From the NCBI GenBank assembly GCA_937625935.1, contig OW569394.1, forward strand, positions 1 to 64,000: a stretch of 64,000 nucleotides of DNA, given 5' to 3'. How positions within the stretch are numbered: position 1 is the first letter of the stretch; every line of letters starts with the position of its first letter. The notes under the pieces were generated by a model that saw only the letters and a program-made list of their open reading frames with translations, was not told the DNA's origin and made no database searches. Positions 38,444 to 53,400 of this stretch are shown here, piece after piece. The stretch is from Tetramitus jugosus (lineage: Eukaryota > Heterolobosea > Eutetramitea > Acrasida > Vahlkampfiidae). The translations under genes and the position numbers were made by a program.

Positions 38444-41400
38444 TTAAGAAATTCTGCTGTTCCATGCCGTTCTTTCTCTTCTTTCAAAGCGAGTCGGTGT
38501 TGAAGGACTTCCAATCAGTTCAGCTTCACTGTTTGATGAGTCATTGTCATTAGCTGACGTCATATCTGTCATTTCAATATCAATTCTTGGTGATAACCTC
38601 TTTGATAACATCATGGACCTTAGTTTGTTATCATCTTCATTCTTGACCTTGTACATTCTTCTTGCAAAGCTTGAAAATTGTTCATCTTCTAATGAAGAGA
38701 CATTCTTGTCCAGAACAAACTCAAATTTCCATGCGTCTAGTTTGGCTTGTTTTTGCTTCTTTCTTCTCATGTTCAACAGTCGCCAAATCAAAACGATAGC
38801 GACAAAGAAGAACAGTGCTAAGAATAGGAGGAAAAAGAGGGAACCGGCAATGGAGGAAACAGCGACTACGACTCCCTTGGCAAACTGTTTGATGTTTGCC
38901 GCGGGCGCCACTTCCAAAAATTTCTTTGGAATTTCCGTCATGTTACATGTTGCGAATTGGCAAGTGACCCAGAGTCGATCAATGAGCACTGAGAGCATTG
39001 TTGTATCTAACGAAGCTTGTACGTGTCTTGATTTTTGTTGTGTGAGGCTTTGTCCAAGTGCAACATGTCCAGTTGATAACATTTGCTTGAATGCATAAAT
39101 TTGGTTTCTTTCAGTCAGGAATGACAATGTACAAACATTTGAGTATCCTTGCTTCAATGTCACATCGATCCGCCAAGGTTCATCAGGAATTGGATCCGAA
39201 CTGTTGGTCGAAATATTCTGTAAGGACAACCAATGGTTGAACAAGGTTACGTTCGTATTGATCATTTCAATCTCGGGTCTTACAAGTTTAAGAGTAAGAC
39301 TGTGAGGCACTCCCAGTGAAAAATTGGAACATGTTTCACTGATTTTATGCTCGAGAGGTCCCAGTTGATAAGTCGCGGATATCGTCTTGGAACCTGTGGA
39401 ATCAACACTGAGAATTGCACGTGCATTGTATGTTTCATCGTTTTCTGAAATGTATGAAAGCTCAATGAGATTACCAACTTGTCCAGGATCAATCACAAAC
39501 TCTACTGAGAGTTGTTGGTCAACTTGATCGACGAGAGCTTCCTTCGACTTTAGTATGGACCTTGGATACGAATCAGAGAGATGTGATATTATTTTGGTAA
39601 TGGAACGACTCGACGTTTCATCGAAGGATATCCATTCCGTGGATATAGCGTTCGATGCGGTTGGTTCAAAGCTATCCAGCATCGTATCTTTGTCAAATGA
39701 ATCATAGAATGACAATAAACTGGTGTCAAGATAATAGAAGAATGCGGTCGTTTCTCTTGGCGAGAAGTCTCTGTTTAACATTGAGACAGTCAGTTGTACA
39801 ACATGGTTGTTAGCGCCTTCGAAATGAGGCACTTCGCATGTTACATATCGAACAGAAACACTGGTCGAAGGAACTTCTATTGCAACTTCTCCATTGATTT
39901 CCTTCAATCGGAATGTGCAAGTGATATTCTTTTCCGTGGAGAACCATGAGCCATGAACAGTAATGATATCACCGTGCTTGGCAGTCGTAGGTGTTATTCT
40001 CTGAATCAATGGTTGGAAGTACACGAGTGACATGCCTGTTTGGGGAACGGGAGTTGAGTCTGCTACGGAGTAAATCATTATTCTAGTGAACTCAATGCTT
40101 GCCTTATCAGACGGCCACATGAATGATGGTTTGAAGCATGCATCACCAGCTAAGCCCACAGAGCTACATTTGACAAGTTGAGTGGTCACATTGACTCTCG
40201 CATTGGGATCTTCTAGTCGGATTCTAGATTTACCATCCATTGTCAAATGTTGTCCATTCAACCGAATCCAAGAATTCAAAGAGTCTGATGGAACACCAGA
40301 TGGAGAAATTAATTCAACTCTTGGTTCCCATTTACCTACAATTGAAAACTCTTTGCTTCTCAGTTCTCGAGGATAATTTGCAGGTGAAATATTGACAGGT
40401 TTGTTTCGAGGAATAATAGTGATGAGTCTCTTGAGTTTGTCATTGAGATAGATGTAGGAACTTGACTCCAACTTCACACCAGCAAAGAATCCCCCATAAA
40501 TATCAGAAACAAGTATGAGTTGATTCTCATGAACTCTTGATAAATAGTTTCTACGCATGATATGAACATCTCCATCCACGTGTAAAATTGCTTGCACATC
40601 TTGAACTGAAGGGAAGGATTCTAAAGCAACATGTTCAGAAAGTTCTCCAGATCGAGAAAGATGGAGGACAACAACAACGCCACTCGTTCTTCTTCGAGCA
40701 AACATGTACAGATCATCAGTCGTTGGGTCAATAGTAACGAATCGGTTATCGTTTTCTTCCACTAGAGGATAATACTCAGTAATAGCATGTACTCTATCAC
40801 CATCCTTGCTTGTTAAACTTAGGTGACTAACTCTAATACCTCCCATAAAGGAAACCACAATCAAAGAGTTTTGGCGAACAAATACTGCAGAGGAACTCAA
40901 TCGTGGGATACTTTGTGCAGGCGCAGGTCTCATAAGCTTCAAAGATTGAGAATCTACAGAATACAACCCTTCTTCTCTTAACAGATAGAACTGTTTTGAG
41001 TATTCACTGTATAGAGTGTGGGAAGCGTTCACTGACACGAAGCTGTACACTGATTTACCACAGTTCATATCAACCAGAGATATATTCTGATTGATTCCAT
41101 ATGGAATAGCGACCAGTAAAAATTCACCACTCGATTCACATTGGCTTCTCACTATCTCACAATCGGATCCAGAAAAGCGTGGTTGACATATGCATCTATC
41201 TGGAGCAACACACTCCCCTCGACCACTACAAACATTGGTCTGGTTTCCTAACTTACCATAGCATACTGGAATATTACATCCATCAGCCACATAACCTTTC
41301 AGGCAGTTACAATAGTTGGGCTTTTCACATAAACCATGTCCAGAACAAACATTGGATTCATTTGAGAGAGATCCGTAGCACCGAATAACATGACACTCAT

Positions 41401-44400
41401 CACCCACATAACCTGAGGAACAATCACACATATTCGGTTCTACACAAGAACCAGCTCCACTGCAAACTGAAGGATCTGAAGCAGGGATATCAAAACAGAT
41501 TGGAACAGAGCAATTACTTCCAGTGTACTGGTTCGTACAAGAGCATACATCGGGAGCAGTACAATTTCCATTACCGTAACATACTCCCTGAGCATCTTGA
41601 CTGATGCCAAAACAAATATTTAACTCACATTGGCTCCCTGTTTTGCCACTGAAACAGGAGCATGAATCGGGAGTAACACAGCCACCAAATCCATTACATA
41701 CGCTCCTGTTGTTTCCAGCAATACCAAAACATATTGGGATTTCACAATTCTCACCAGTAAACTCGTTCGAACATTTACATTCATCTGGTAATACACAAGC
41801 CCCGTTACCTGAACAAACTGTTGGATTGGTTTCATTCAAACCAAAGCACACATTAATTTCACATTGCACACCAATGCGGCCCGATCGACAGTCACATGAA
41901 TCAGGAGAAACACAAGTACCATTCATTGAACAAACATTCACATCAGTTGCGAGTTTTCCATAGCAAATAGGAATATCACAGTTAGGTCCTGTGTATCCAG
42001 TCTCTTCTCTACAAACACACTTGTTTGGAGCTACACACTTTCCATGACTACCACACACCAACGGATCAGATTCATTACGCGAATAACAAATATTAAGTTC
42101 ACATCTATCACCAGTTCGGCCTTCTATACAACTGCAAGTGTCCACACCAATACATGTTCCATTTGAGGAGCAAACATTAGGATCGGTTTCGTTAATTCCA
42201 AAACACATAGATAGTTGACATTCATATCCCGTTTTTCCAAATGTTCGACTACAATTGCATGTATCGGCATACACACACGTACCAACACTAGAGCAGACAT
42301 GTGGGAAGTAAGCAGCAACTCCGTAACATATTGGAATAGAACAATCTTTTCCTTCCCATCCATATGAACAGTTACATTTGTCCACAGAGTAACAAACTCC
42401 ATGTCCACTACAAACAATAGGATCAGACTCATTTCTATCATAACAAATGTTCAACTCACACGCTGGTCCAGTTCGACCCTGATCACACTGACATGTATCA
42501 GTGTACATACAGTTTCCTCGACCAGAGCACACAGCACGATAGTTGTTTCCAGCTATTCCGAAACAGACTGGTATGTTGCACTCTGTCCCGGTCCATTCAT
42601 TCCATGTACAGTTGCACTTATGAGGTGCCACACATCGTCCATGTTGATTACAAACTAACGAATCTGTTTCATTGTAGCCATAGCAAAAGTTCAACTCACA
42701 ATTGTCACCTGTTCTACCCTCGCTACATAAACAAACATCAGGTTCGTAACAAAATCCATACCGGGAACATACTGATCGATTGGTACCCCAAATACCATAA
42801 CACAAAGGAATACTACAATCTCGACTCACCCATCCATTAGTACAATTACATTTATCAGGTTTGTAACAATCACCATGAGTAGCACACACTTCAGGATCTG
42901 TTGTGTTCACTTCGAAGCAACTTGGGTAAAAACATTCCAACCCAGAGTATCCATAGTCACATTTACATGTGTCCGGAGCGACGCAATCTCCGTGGTCAGA
43001 GCAAACATTTAGAGTGTCGTTTGACAGTTTACTGTAACATATTGCGTGCTGACACTGCTTTCCAGCATAACCAACATCACAAACACATTCATGAGGAGAA
43101 CTACAAACACCATGTCCTGAACATACTGAAACATCAACATCTAGTTTTCCATAACAATCAATATACTGACAATCAGTACCATTAAAACCTGATTTACAGA
43201 TACACTGATCCGGTCGTTGACACATTCCTCGTCCATGACAAACAAAAGTTTCATTCTTCTCAAGGATTCCATTACAAACATTTTGTTCACATTCCAAACC
43301 ACCATAACCGCGAGTACAAACACAAAAGTCAACATTAATACAGTTGCCTTGTCCTAAATGAGAGTTACATGATGGTGGGACAGTCGTCAAGTTTTTGCCG
43401 TGACAAGTCAATGGAACACAATCACCTTTGGCATCAAACTTTGTCAAGCAAGTGCAATTATTGGGAGCAACACACGTTCCATTTTTACCAAAGTTGCATG
43501 ATGCAGGATTAGTAGCATTCAATCCGAAACATATTGGAGTGCTGCAATACACATCGGTATATCCAACTGAGCAATTGCATTTGTTGGGTGATAAGCAAGA
43601 ACCGTGGCCAGAGCAATCCAAGCTTGTTGATAGAACAAGATCAATAGAAGTACCAGGTGCTTGATAAATCGTTTCAATACCAGTGATTCTATCAAAGTAT
43701 CTACTGTAACACACGGGATAACTGCAGTTACCTCCAGTGTAGCCAGGGATGGGTTGAGAACTACATACACAATTCTCTGGCTCAACACAATAACCTTTTC
43801 CACTACACACTAATGGATCATTGGTATTTCTACCATGACATATTGTGTATTGACATCTATCACCATTGTATCCTGTTGTACAATTACAATTTCCTGGACC
43901 TATGCATTCTCCACGAGCAGAGCAAGCAAGTGGATTATTAGACAAGTATCCAAAGCAATTAATAAACTGACATCTGTCTCCTGACCATTTATCAGGATCA
44001 CAAATACATGTGTTCAGGTATTTGCATTCTCCACGACCAGTACACACATTTGGAGTGTCAGTCATGTTATAACCAAAACAAGATGTGAATTCGCAATTGT
44101 TTCCTGAGAAGCCAGATTTACACACACAGGTGTCTCTGGTGATACACGATCCATTTCCAGAACAAACATCAGTATCATCAGGTAACATGTTGAAGCAAGT
44201 CACTCCATTATACAGCAACATTGAATGAGACAATCCAGTTGAGAAGGATTCTGCATATCGCATGGTGAACTCACTACCGACAATGGCAGGTAACACTCGA
44301 TCAACATTGGAAAAGTCTCCCAATTGACCAAATGAGTTTGTACCCCAAGCAACCACTTCGCCATCGTCAGTCAGTGCAAATGAAGTGCCATTTCCACTCG

Positions 44401-47400
44401 AGCTAATACTCACAATATTGTAACCCAAGAGTGCTTCCAATCTTGTTGGTAGGCACCGATCAATAGTGGAGTTAATACCTAATTGACCCAGACTGTTGGC
44501 TCCCCAGCACCAAACTTGTCTTTTCAGAGTGAGGGCACAGCTGAAATATTCACCACCAGACACTTGAACAACAATTTCAGATTCTAATCCTGCTACTTTA
44601 ACGGGTACCAAGGATTTTACTGAGGAATGCCCTTGTCCCAGTTGACACCTTGCGTCATCACCCCAACCATATAAAGAACCATCGACTGTAGTTGCCAGTG
44701 AATGATAAGCACCAGCAAACACTGTCGCAGCATTTTTAATGCCAAATATACTTAGTACACGAATTGGAAGACCACCTGACTTGATTGAATCTTGTGTTCC
44801 ATCACCCAGTTGCCCCAGTCCGTTTTGCCCCCACGAGTAGACTGAACCACTGGCACTTAGGCCCAAACAGTGGACTCTACCGCATGAAACAAAAGACATC
44901 TTTGTCGAATTGAGGGGTACTACTAAAACTGGAGTTTGTGATGAACTGATTTGTTGTCCTATTCCGAGCTGGCCTTGTTGGTTATTACCCCAGCTGTACA
45001 ATGAACCTTCAGGAGTTGTTACAATGACCGAAGAGTATCCTACTGCAATGTTGGATGCAATAAGGTTCTTCTTGGAGAACTCAGTCAACACCAAGTTCGT
45101 CTTACTGATCAGTGTGTTGTCTCCTAATTGTCCTAGAGAGTTTTCTCCTACGGAATACATTCGACCATCACCACGAAGAATGATCGAGAATTCTTGACCT
45201 GCACCAACATATTGAACAGGAATGGTATTCAGGCTAGTCGATTTGATAATTTTGTTTGTACTCTGTGTGGTTCCTCGAACTAATTCACCTTTGGATCCTT
45301 TTCCAGTTCCAAAAAGAAAGCCCATTGTAACTCCATCACAGCTGCTTCCCTTGTGGTTCGGATGACAAACACAAGTGTTATTTGGAATACAAACACCATG
45401 ACCCGAGCAAACTGCTGGATCAGTGTTGAGGATACCATTACAAGACACTCCACTACAGTCACTCAACAAGAATTGATCTCTACACACACAGTTATCATCA
45501 CTCACACATTGTCCTCTTCCAGAACAGGAATTCTCATCATCTGCTAAAAATCCGTAGCATGTCGTACCGTTGTACAAAAATATAGTATGTTCGAATGAAG
45601 GAGCAATGTGATTAATAAATCGATGAGAATACTTGTTCACTACTGGTACTGGGAGCGCTTCCATACTTGAAATTCCACCATTTCCCAACTGACCAACATT
45701 GTTGATACCCCAAGAAAGAGATGATCCATTTGATTTTAGGACAAACACATAGTTTCGTCCAGCAAATATTGATTTTGAATCTTGTATTCTCTCGTCATAG
45801 AGTTGTACAGGATATCTTCTACGCTGGATATCAGTTTGATTGTCTCCTATTTGCCCTCGTGATGCCCCTCCCCAAGCAAATATTGTTGCATCAGCAAAGA
45901 TCACATAGGTGTTCTCCTCGGAGCCACCAATAGAAATGGGTGTCTTACCCTTGAATTGAGAGTTCAAGAGAGGAGTGGGTGAGTATCTGTTGAACACTAC
46001 ACCGTCTCCCAACTGACTATAGGAATTTGAGCCCCATACATACAAAACTCCATAAGGACCAATGCCAATTACGTGATTCCATCCAGAAGCCAGTTTCGAA
46101 ATTACAATTTGATCTATTACACCAACTCCCACTTGCAAGGGTGTGGATGAGAGCTGATTATCACCATTTCCTAATTGACCAGCATTATTTTGCCCCCAAG
46201 CAAATATGGTTCCATCGTCGATAAGAACTGTCGTGTGAGCTTCTCCACACACTGCTTGAACCACTTTTTTACCCTGAAGAGCTCCCGATATGAGAACTGG
46301 CTCATGTTTGTCAGCAAATGTTGAGTCACTGTTGCCTAGCTGGCCTCGATAGTTGTACCCCCAAGTATAAACTTGTCCGTTAGAATCCACAATGACAGTA
46401 TGAGCGACACCATTACATCCTGTGACTGCCTTAACGCCACTCAGACCCAAAGGTGCTCTAGGTAATAATCTTGTTATAGTTGTTCCGTCTCCCAATTGGC
46501 CTCTATCGTTCAGACCCCACCCAAACACCTCACCCGTTTCAGTAATTGCAATGGAATAATCCTTACCAGAAGAGATATGAGAAACAACCTTGCCAAATAG
46601 TTCGCCTCCAACAGCCACTGGATATGTCTGAGGCAAATTATAACCGTTTCCGAGTTGGCCCAACGCTCCTTTACCCAAGCTGAAGGCATATCCATTTACT
46701 ACTTGACTACAATCATCTCCAATATATCCGGAACGACAAACACACGAATCGGCTGCTAGGCACGCTCCTCGGCCAGAACAAACTCGAGTATCATTAGGCG
46801 GATAACCGAAGCAATAGAATAAGCTGCAGTCTGGCGCATTGTACTCTGGAGCACACTCGCAATGATCGTGGGCGGTGCAATTACCTTTGGTAGAACATAC
46901 AGTTGGATCGTCAGCAAATATGCCGAAACATACAGTACCATTGAAGAGATACAAAGAGAAATGATCACCAGAGACAGCAGCAGTGGGATAAATGTTTGGA
47001 AATTGTTTCTGGACTTGAACAACGTGATCAGTTCTTGTCTCATTGAAATATCCATTTCCTAACTGACCAAAAAAGTTGTCTGCCCAGGAGAATATGGTTT
47101 GGTTATCGGAGAGGGCATGAACGAATTGATCACCAGCACTAATAGACTGTATATTCACATCACTTGGTAAAATTGTTACCAATACAGGATTTTTCCTATC
47201 TATTGTTGTTTTATCACCCAGTTGACCAACGTTGTTCGCGCCCCAAGCATAAATTGAATTGTCAAATGCGATGACCATCGAAAAGGAGGCTCCAGCAGTG
47301 ATTTGCGATACGGGTTTTCCGTACAACAAACCCGGAACTTGGACTGGTAAGAACTTGTTGTTGTTTGTGCTATCTCCAAGCTGGCCTCTGTCATTCATTC

Positions 47401-50400
47401 CCCAACTATAAACTGTTCCATCAGATCCTAATGCCAAAGAATGATATTTTCCGGCTGTAATTTGGACAATTCTTTTGTTTGCCAACAATGCTCCCACTTT
47501 TCTAGGAGTGTACTTGAGAATGAAAGAGTTGTCTCCTAATTCGCCATGAAGATTATACCCCCACGTGTAAACAGACCCATTGAAGGAGAGTGCCATGCTG
47601 TGATAACCTCCACATGCGATAGCGACAATATCTTCGTACAACAAATCGCCTGTAACTCGAGTGGGTGTTAGCTGCAACGAGATTGGTGAATTGATTCCTA
47701 TTTGGCCAAATTCATTTGAGCCCCATGCAAAGACAGTTCCATTCCGGTCTAATGCCATGGCATGTTCCACTCCGCCACACAAACCGACAATGTCTGAGTC
47801 AGATAGGATATGTTGATTGATTCCTTTGGAGAGAGTTGATCCGTCTCCCAATTGACCATGCGAGTTATGACCCCAAGAGAAAACACGTCCGCTCGCGGTC
47901 TTAATGAGAGAGTACTCGTATCCGGGAGTGATTAAATTCACTGCTGAAGAAATGAGAGTGGCTCTTTCGACTGTTGGTCTGAACTCAATTCCTCTACTAC
48001 CTAATTGAGCAAAGGAGTCTTCTCCAGACGAGTACAGGTAGCCATAAGATTCCACTTCACAGTTTACGCCTGAAAAGCCCTGGAAACAAACACACGTGTC
48101 GAGAGAAACGCACCTACCCCCACCAGAGCATACATCGAGTGATGTTGCAGCAACACCATGACATTGAGCAATACTACAATCCTTTCCTCCGTAAGCAGGA
48201 GGGCATTCACAATGGTCCAAAGCTGTACAATTACCTCTCCAAGAACATACCGTTGGATCATCAAACACAATTCCAAAACACGATATTCCAGAGTACAAAA
48301 ACAGGGAATGAGTAGTTCCAGAAGAAACGCTCGTGATATGTCTTTCAGGTTTTGTGTTACCTACAGCCATAGAGTAGTTACGGCTTGTAAATGTGTAGTC
48401 TCCCAATTGGCCATAGGAATTTTCACCCCAACCATAGGCTGTTCCGTTTGATGCAAGAGCAATAACAAAGTTAGAGTTCTTTCCTACCGAAATGGATGTT
48501 ATTGGATGATCAACATTCAATAATACAATCTGAGGAAGAGATCGATAGTTGACAAGAGTATCCCATTCTCCTAGTTGAGCGTTGGGCAGATTAGCGCCCC
48601 ACGAAAACAGAGAGCCATTTCTCAAGAGAGCATAAGAACTCTCGATTCCAGCAGCAATCGATAGGACCGGTTCAGTACCAAAAAGATTTTGGGATTCAAC
48701 TTTGTATGGCAAACTCCTGCTGAAGATTGTACCATCTCCCAATTGACCCTTGTTGTTTCTACCCCATGAGTAAACAGACCCATCCGCATTCAGGGCAAGA
48801 GTATGGTAGTTGCCCGCTGATACCATTACAATATTTTTGATATTCAATATTCCTCCCACTAACGTAGGAATAGGAACAATACCTCCACTTGTACCGGAGC
48901 CTAACTCGCCAAATGAATTACTACCCCATGCGAAAACTCTTCCTGATGACGATATAGCGAGCGAGTGGGTGTATCCACATGCTATATCCACAATGATTTC
49001 GGGACCAAATTTTTCAGTAATATTAACTGGAATCCATGATGATTCTGTTGATCCAGTACCCAATTGACCGTGAGTGTTATTTCCCCAGGAGTATATATTG
49101 TGGTTCGAGTCAACAGCTAAGGTGAAGTGAACGCAAGCAACAAGTCGAATGATCGATCGCCCTTGAAATAGCTCTACTGGATAGTATCTGGTATAGGTAG
49201 TGTTGTCACCGAGTTGACCTTGGTCATTATTTCCAAAAGTTAGCACTCCTTCTTTCAAACTCACCACAAAAGAGCTTCCTCCTCCTGCTGTGACATAATT
49301 TACTGTTCGACCACTGATTAAACTTGATTGTCTTGGATAACTTTGAGAAATAAAGAATCCATCTCCCAATTGAGAGCTGGTATCATCGCCAGAAGCATAT
49401 AAAAATTGAAGATCGGTGCCATTACACATTGAACCCGTATAACCCGAATCGCAGATGCATGTATCAGTATACAAGCACATTCCATTACCAGAACATACAC
49501 GAGGATTATCGGCAGGAAGTCCATAACAACTTGCAATTGAGCAATTTGAGCCACTATAATCATCAATACAAAGACAGAAATCGTGAGCTATGCAGATACC
49601 TCTGAATGAACAAACTGTTGGATCATCTGCCAATACACCATCACAGAAAGTACCATTATACACCATTAATGAGTGAGAAAATCCTGTTGCAAAAGATACG
49701 ATATGACTACTTTGATAAGGCATTCGATAGGTTTCAGACGGGTACGGGATGATCGAAAGTGGATCATCCAGCGCTAAGTGCTTGTTATTGTTGTTTCCCC
49801 AAGCATAGCTTATACCATCATCCGTTGTCACTTGAACAACATCTGACCAAATACTTGCAGACAACACTGTGACATTATAAAGTCCAATCACTTTCACAGG
49901 AGTGGTTGACCATGGAATCGTTGAGTTAATTCCGAGTTGGCCGAATGAATTATCACCCCAAGCATACAACGATCCATCTTCGGTGATGGCATATGCTGTT
50001 TGCTTTCCAGCTGCAATTTTCTTGACTCCCAATCCTTTGAGTGATCCCAACACACGTCTTGCATGGAAAGTATCAGTGCTGATTTTGGTTCCATCAGCGA
50101 CTTGTCCTTTTGAGTTATCACCCCAGACATACACAACACCTCGATCAGTCAGTGCCATTGAGTAGCGATCACCAGCTGCAATCGAGATTACATTTTCGAA
50201 TCCTAATAATTCTCCTTGGGTAGCATCAGATTGAAGTAGTTTCGGAGCAGACAAGGCGGTATTTGCTCCCAATTGCTTATAGTTATTTTGTCCCCAGCCA
50301 TAGACGCTGCCGTTAGATGTTCTGACAAGAGTGTGTTGCCCACCACAAACTAATTCCACAACTTTTCCTCCATTGAAATTATCTGACGGAGCAGGAAGAA

Positions 50401-53400
50401 GCACTGGAAGAGGATTACCACTTCCCCAGATGAAAATCTCGTTCTTGTCTGAAACTGCGGTCGCATAAGAAGTGCTAACACAAGAGTGGACGATGCGAGT
50501 GGTACTCAATATTCGGCGTGGACGATTCGTGTGTGCTGTTGTTCCATCTCCAAGCAAGCTTATATTTCCTTTTCCCCAGGAGTACAACTCTCCATCTATT
50601 GTCAAAGCTAAAGAGTTGTCATAGCCTGAAGAGATATGCTTGATATAATTTCCATGCGTGAGTGGATATGAAGTCTGCACAGGTTCTAAGCGATTCTTAT
50701 AATAATCATCACCTAATTGTCCCCAACCGTTGTTTCCTGAAGTATACAACAATCCATAGACAGGCATCTCACACTGCGAGCCTGTATGCTCCCAATGACA
50801 AGAACATGAGTCCCAAGCAATACATGAGCCTTTTCCATTACAAACGTTACTACTGGTCGATTTGAGTCCAAAACAAATATTGATGCTACAATCTTGAGAC
50901 ACGTAGCCATCGTCACATTGACATGAATCGGTAGCTATGCACCGACCTCGACCAGAACAAACGTTATCATCATCAGCGAGTACACCAAAGCAATAAGTAT
51001 TGTTGTAAAGAACCAAGGAGTGGGCTAGTCCGCCGGCAAAACCCACGATGGATCTGGATTGACCTTCGAATGAAGCCATCAAATGGGGATATCGGATGAG
51101 TGTGCTCGATGTATTCAATCCTAAATGTTGATGAATGTTGTTACCCCACGCATACGCACCGTAAGGTGTTGAAACTTGAACTGTGTCCAAGTATGCACTT
51201 GCTGATACCCCGGTGATGTTGTGAATTTCAATTACTCTCACAGGCGTAGTCGAAAATGAGAGTATTGTTGAGTTGATTCCTAGCTGACCGAATGTGTTAT
51301 CACCCCAAGCATACAAAAGCCCATCTTCTGTGATTGCATAAGCGGTTTGTTTGCCAGCAGCAATGCTCTTTACCGAATAGTGTTTGAGTATGCCAGTTAC
51401 TCGTCGAGCAGCAAACTTATCTGTACTACTTGTCGTTCCATCACCAGCCTGACCTTTGGAGTTATCACCCCAAACATAGACAGCACCTCGATCAGTAAGT
51501 GCCATTGAGTATCCTTCACCAGCTGCAATCGAAATCACATTTTCAAAACTAAGAAATTCTCCCTTGTTGGGATCCGCTTGAATTTGCACGATCTTAGTTA
51601 ATGTCGTACCGTAAACTAACTTATCTCCCAGTTGATTAACGTTGTTGCTTCCCCAGCCATAAACTGTACCGTTTGACACTCTGAGCAAAGCATGTTGAGT
51701 TCCACAAGCCAATTCAACAACTTGTCCTCCACCATAGTTATCTGCTGGAGCGGGCAATACAACAGGAACATTGCTGTTGCTTCCCCAAAGATAGATTGCA
51801 TTTCCTTCTGTCAGAGCCAGTGCAAATGTTGAACCTGAACATGTATGAACGACTGGAGGTAACGTGCTCATAATCCTTGCAGGAATGCTTCGTTGGACAA
51901 GTGATCCGTCACCAAGAAGGCCGCGAAACGCGCTCACAGATTTACCGTGTCCCCATGAATACAACTCTCCTTCAACTGTAAGAGCGAAGGAATTGTAAGA
52001 GCTGGCCGATAACCTTTTCACATATTTTCCATTTGACAGAGGATACCATGCTTGAACTGGCGATAATCTATTACTAGAATGATCATCACCCAGTTGGCCA
52101 AACGAGTTGGTACCCATTGCGAATGTTAGGCCATAAACCGAGTGTTCGCATTGTGATCCACTGTAGTAGGGATCACATGCGCAAGTATCAAGTGCGACAC
52201 AATATCCACGGTGGGAACAAACAGGCAAGCTACTTTGGTTGTGTCCAAAACAGACATTGATACTGCAATCTTCACCCAAATAACCATCATCACATGAACA
52301 AAGATTTGGACCAACACATGAACCTCTCATTGAGCAAACATTTTCGTCATCAGACAGTATTCCGAAACAGTAAGCTCCATGATAAATAAACAAGGAGTGT
52401 CCACTACCAGAAGCGAAATTGACAATATATCTTGTTTGGTTTTCAAATCTGAATGTCTCAAGAGGATAAGGAATGATACTTTGAGTTGTAATTAGTGCTA
52501 AATGCTTGTTAGTATTGTTTCCCCAAGCGAAACTAAGTCCATCATCCGTTGTCACTTGAACAACATCTGACCAAATACTTGCAGACAACACCGTAATATT
52601 TTGAATATCGGTTACTCTGACAGGAGCAGTAGCCATGGTAATTGTTGAGTTAATTCCGAGTTGGCCGAATGAATTATCACCCCAAGCATACAACGATCCA
52701 TCTTCGGTGATGGCATATGCTGTTTGCTTTCCAGCTGCAATTTTCTTGACTCCCAATCCTTTGAGTGATCCCAACACACGTCTTGCATGGAAAGTATCAG
52801 TGCTGATTTTGGTTCCATCAGCGACTTGTCCTTTTGAGTTATCACCCCAGACATACACAACACCTCGATCAGTCAGTGCCATTGAGTAGCGATCACCAGC
52901 TGCAATCGAGATTACATTTTCGAATCCTAATAATTCTCCTTTGCCTGGATCGCCTTGGATTCTACGTATGATGCTTGACGCACCACCATACACAGCTATT
53001 TCACCCAGTTGATTCGCACTATTGCTTCCCCAGCCATAGACAGTACCGTTTGACACTCTGAGCAAAGCATGTTGAGTTCCACAAGCCAATTCAACAACTT
53101 GTCCTCCACCATAGTTATCCGCTGGAGCGGGCAATTCAACAGGAACATTGCTGTTGCTTCCCCAACGATAGATTATATTTCCTTCTGTCAGAGCCAGTGC
53201 AAATGTTGATCCTGCGCATGTATGAATCACTGGGGGCAAGGTGCTCATAATTCTCACAGGTCTATTTCTTTGGGTGAGTGTTCCATCTCCGAGCAGTCCA
53301 CTAGATGCTGTAAAACTTCCTCGTCCCCAGGAATACAACTCGCCGTCAATAGTCAAGGCCAAAGAATTCTCAGCTCCTGTCGCGATATGCTTAATATGTA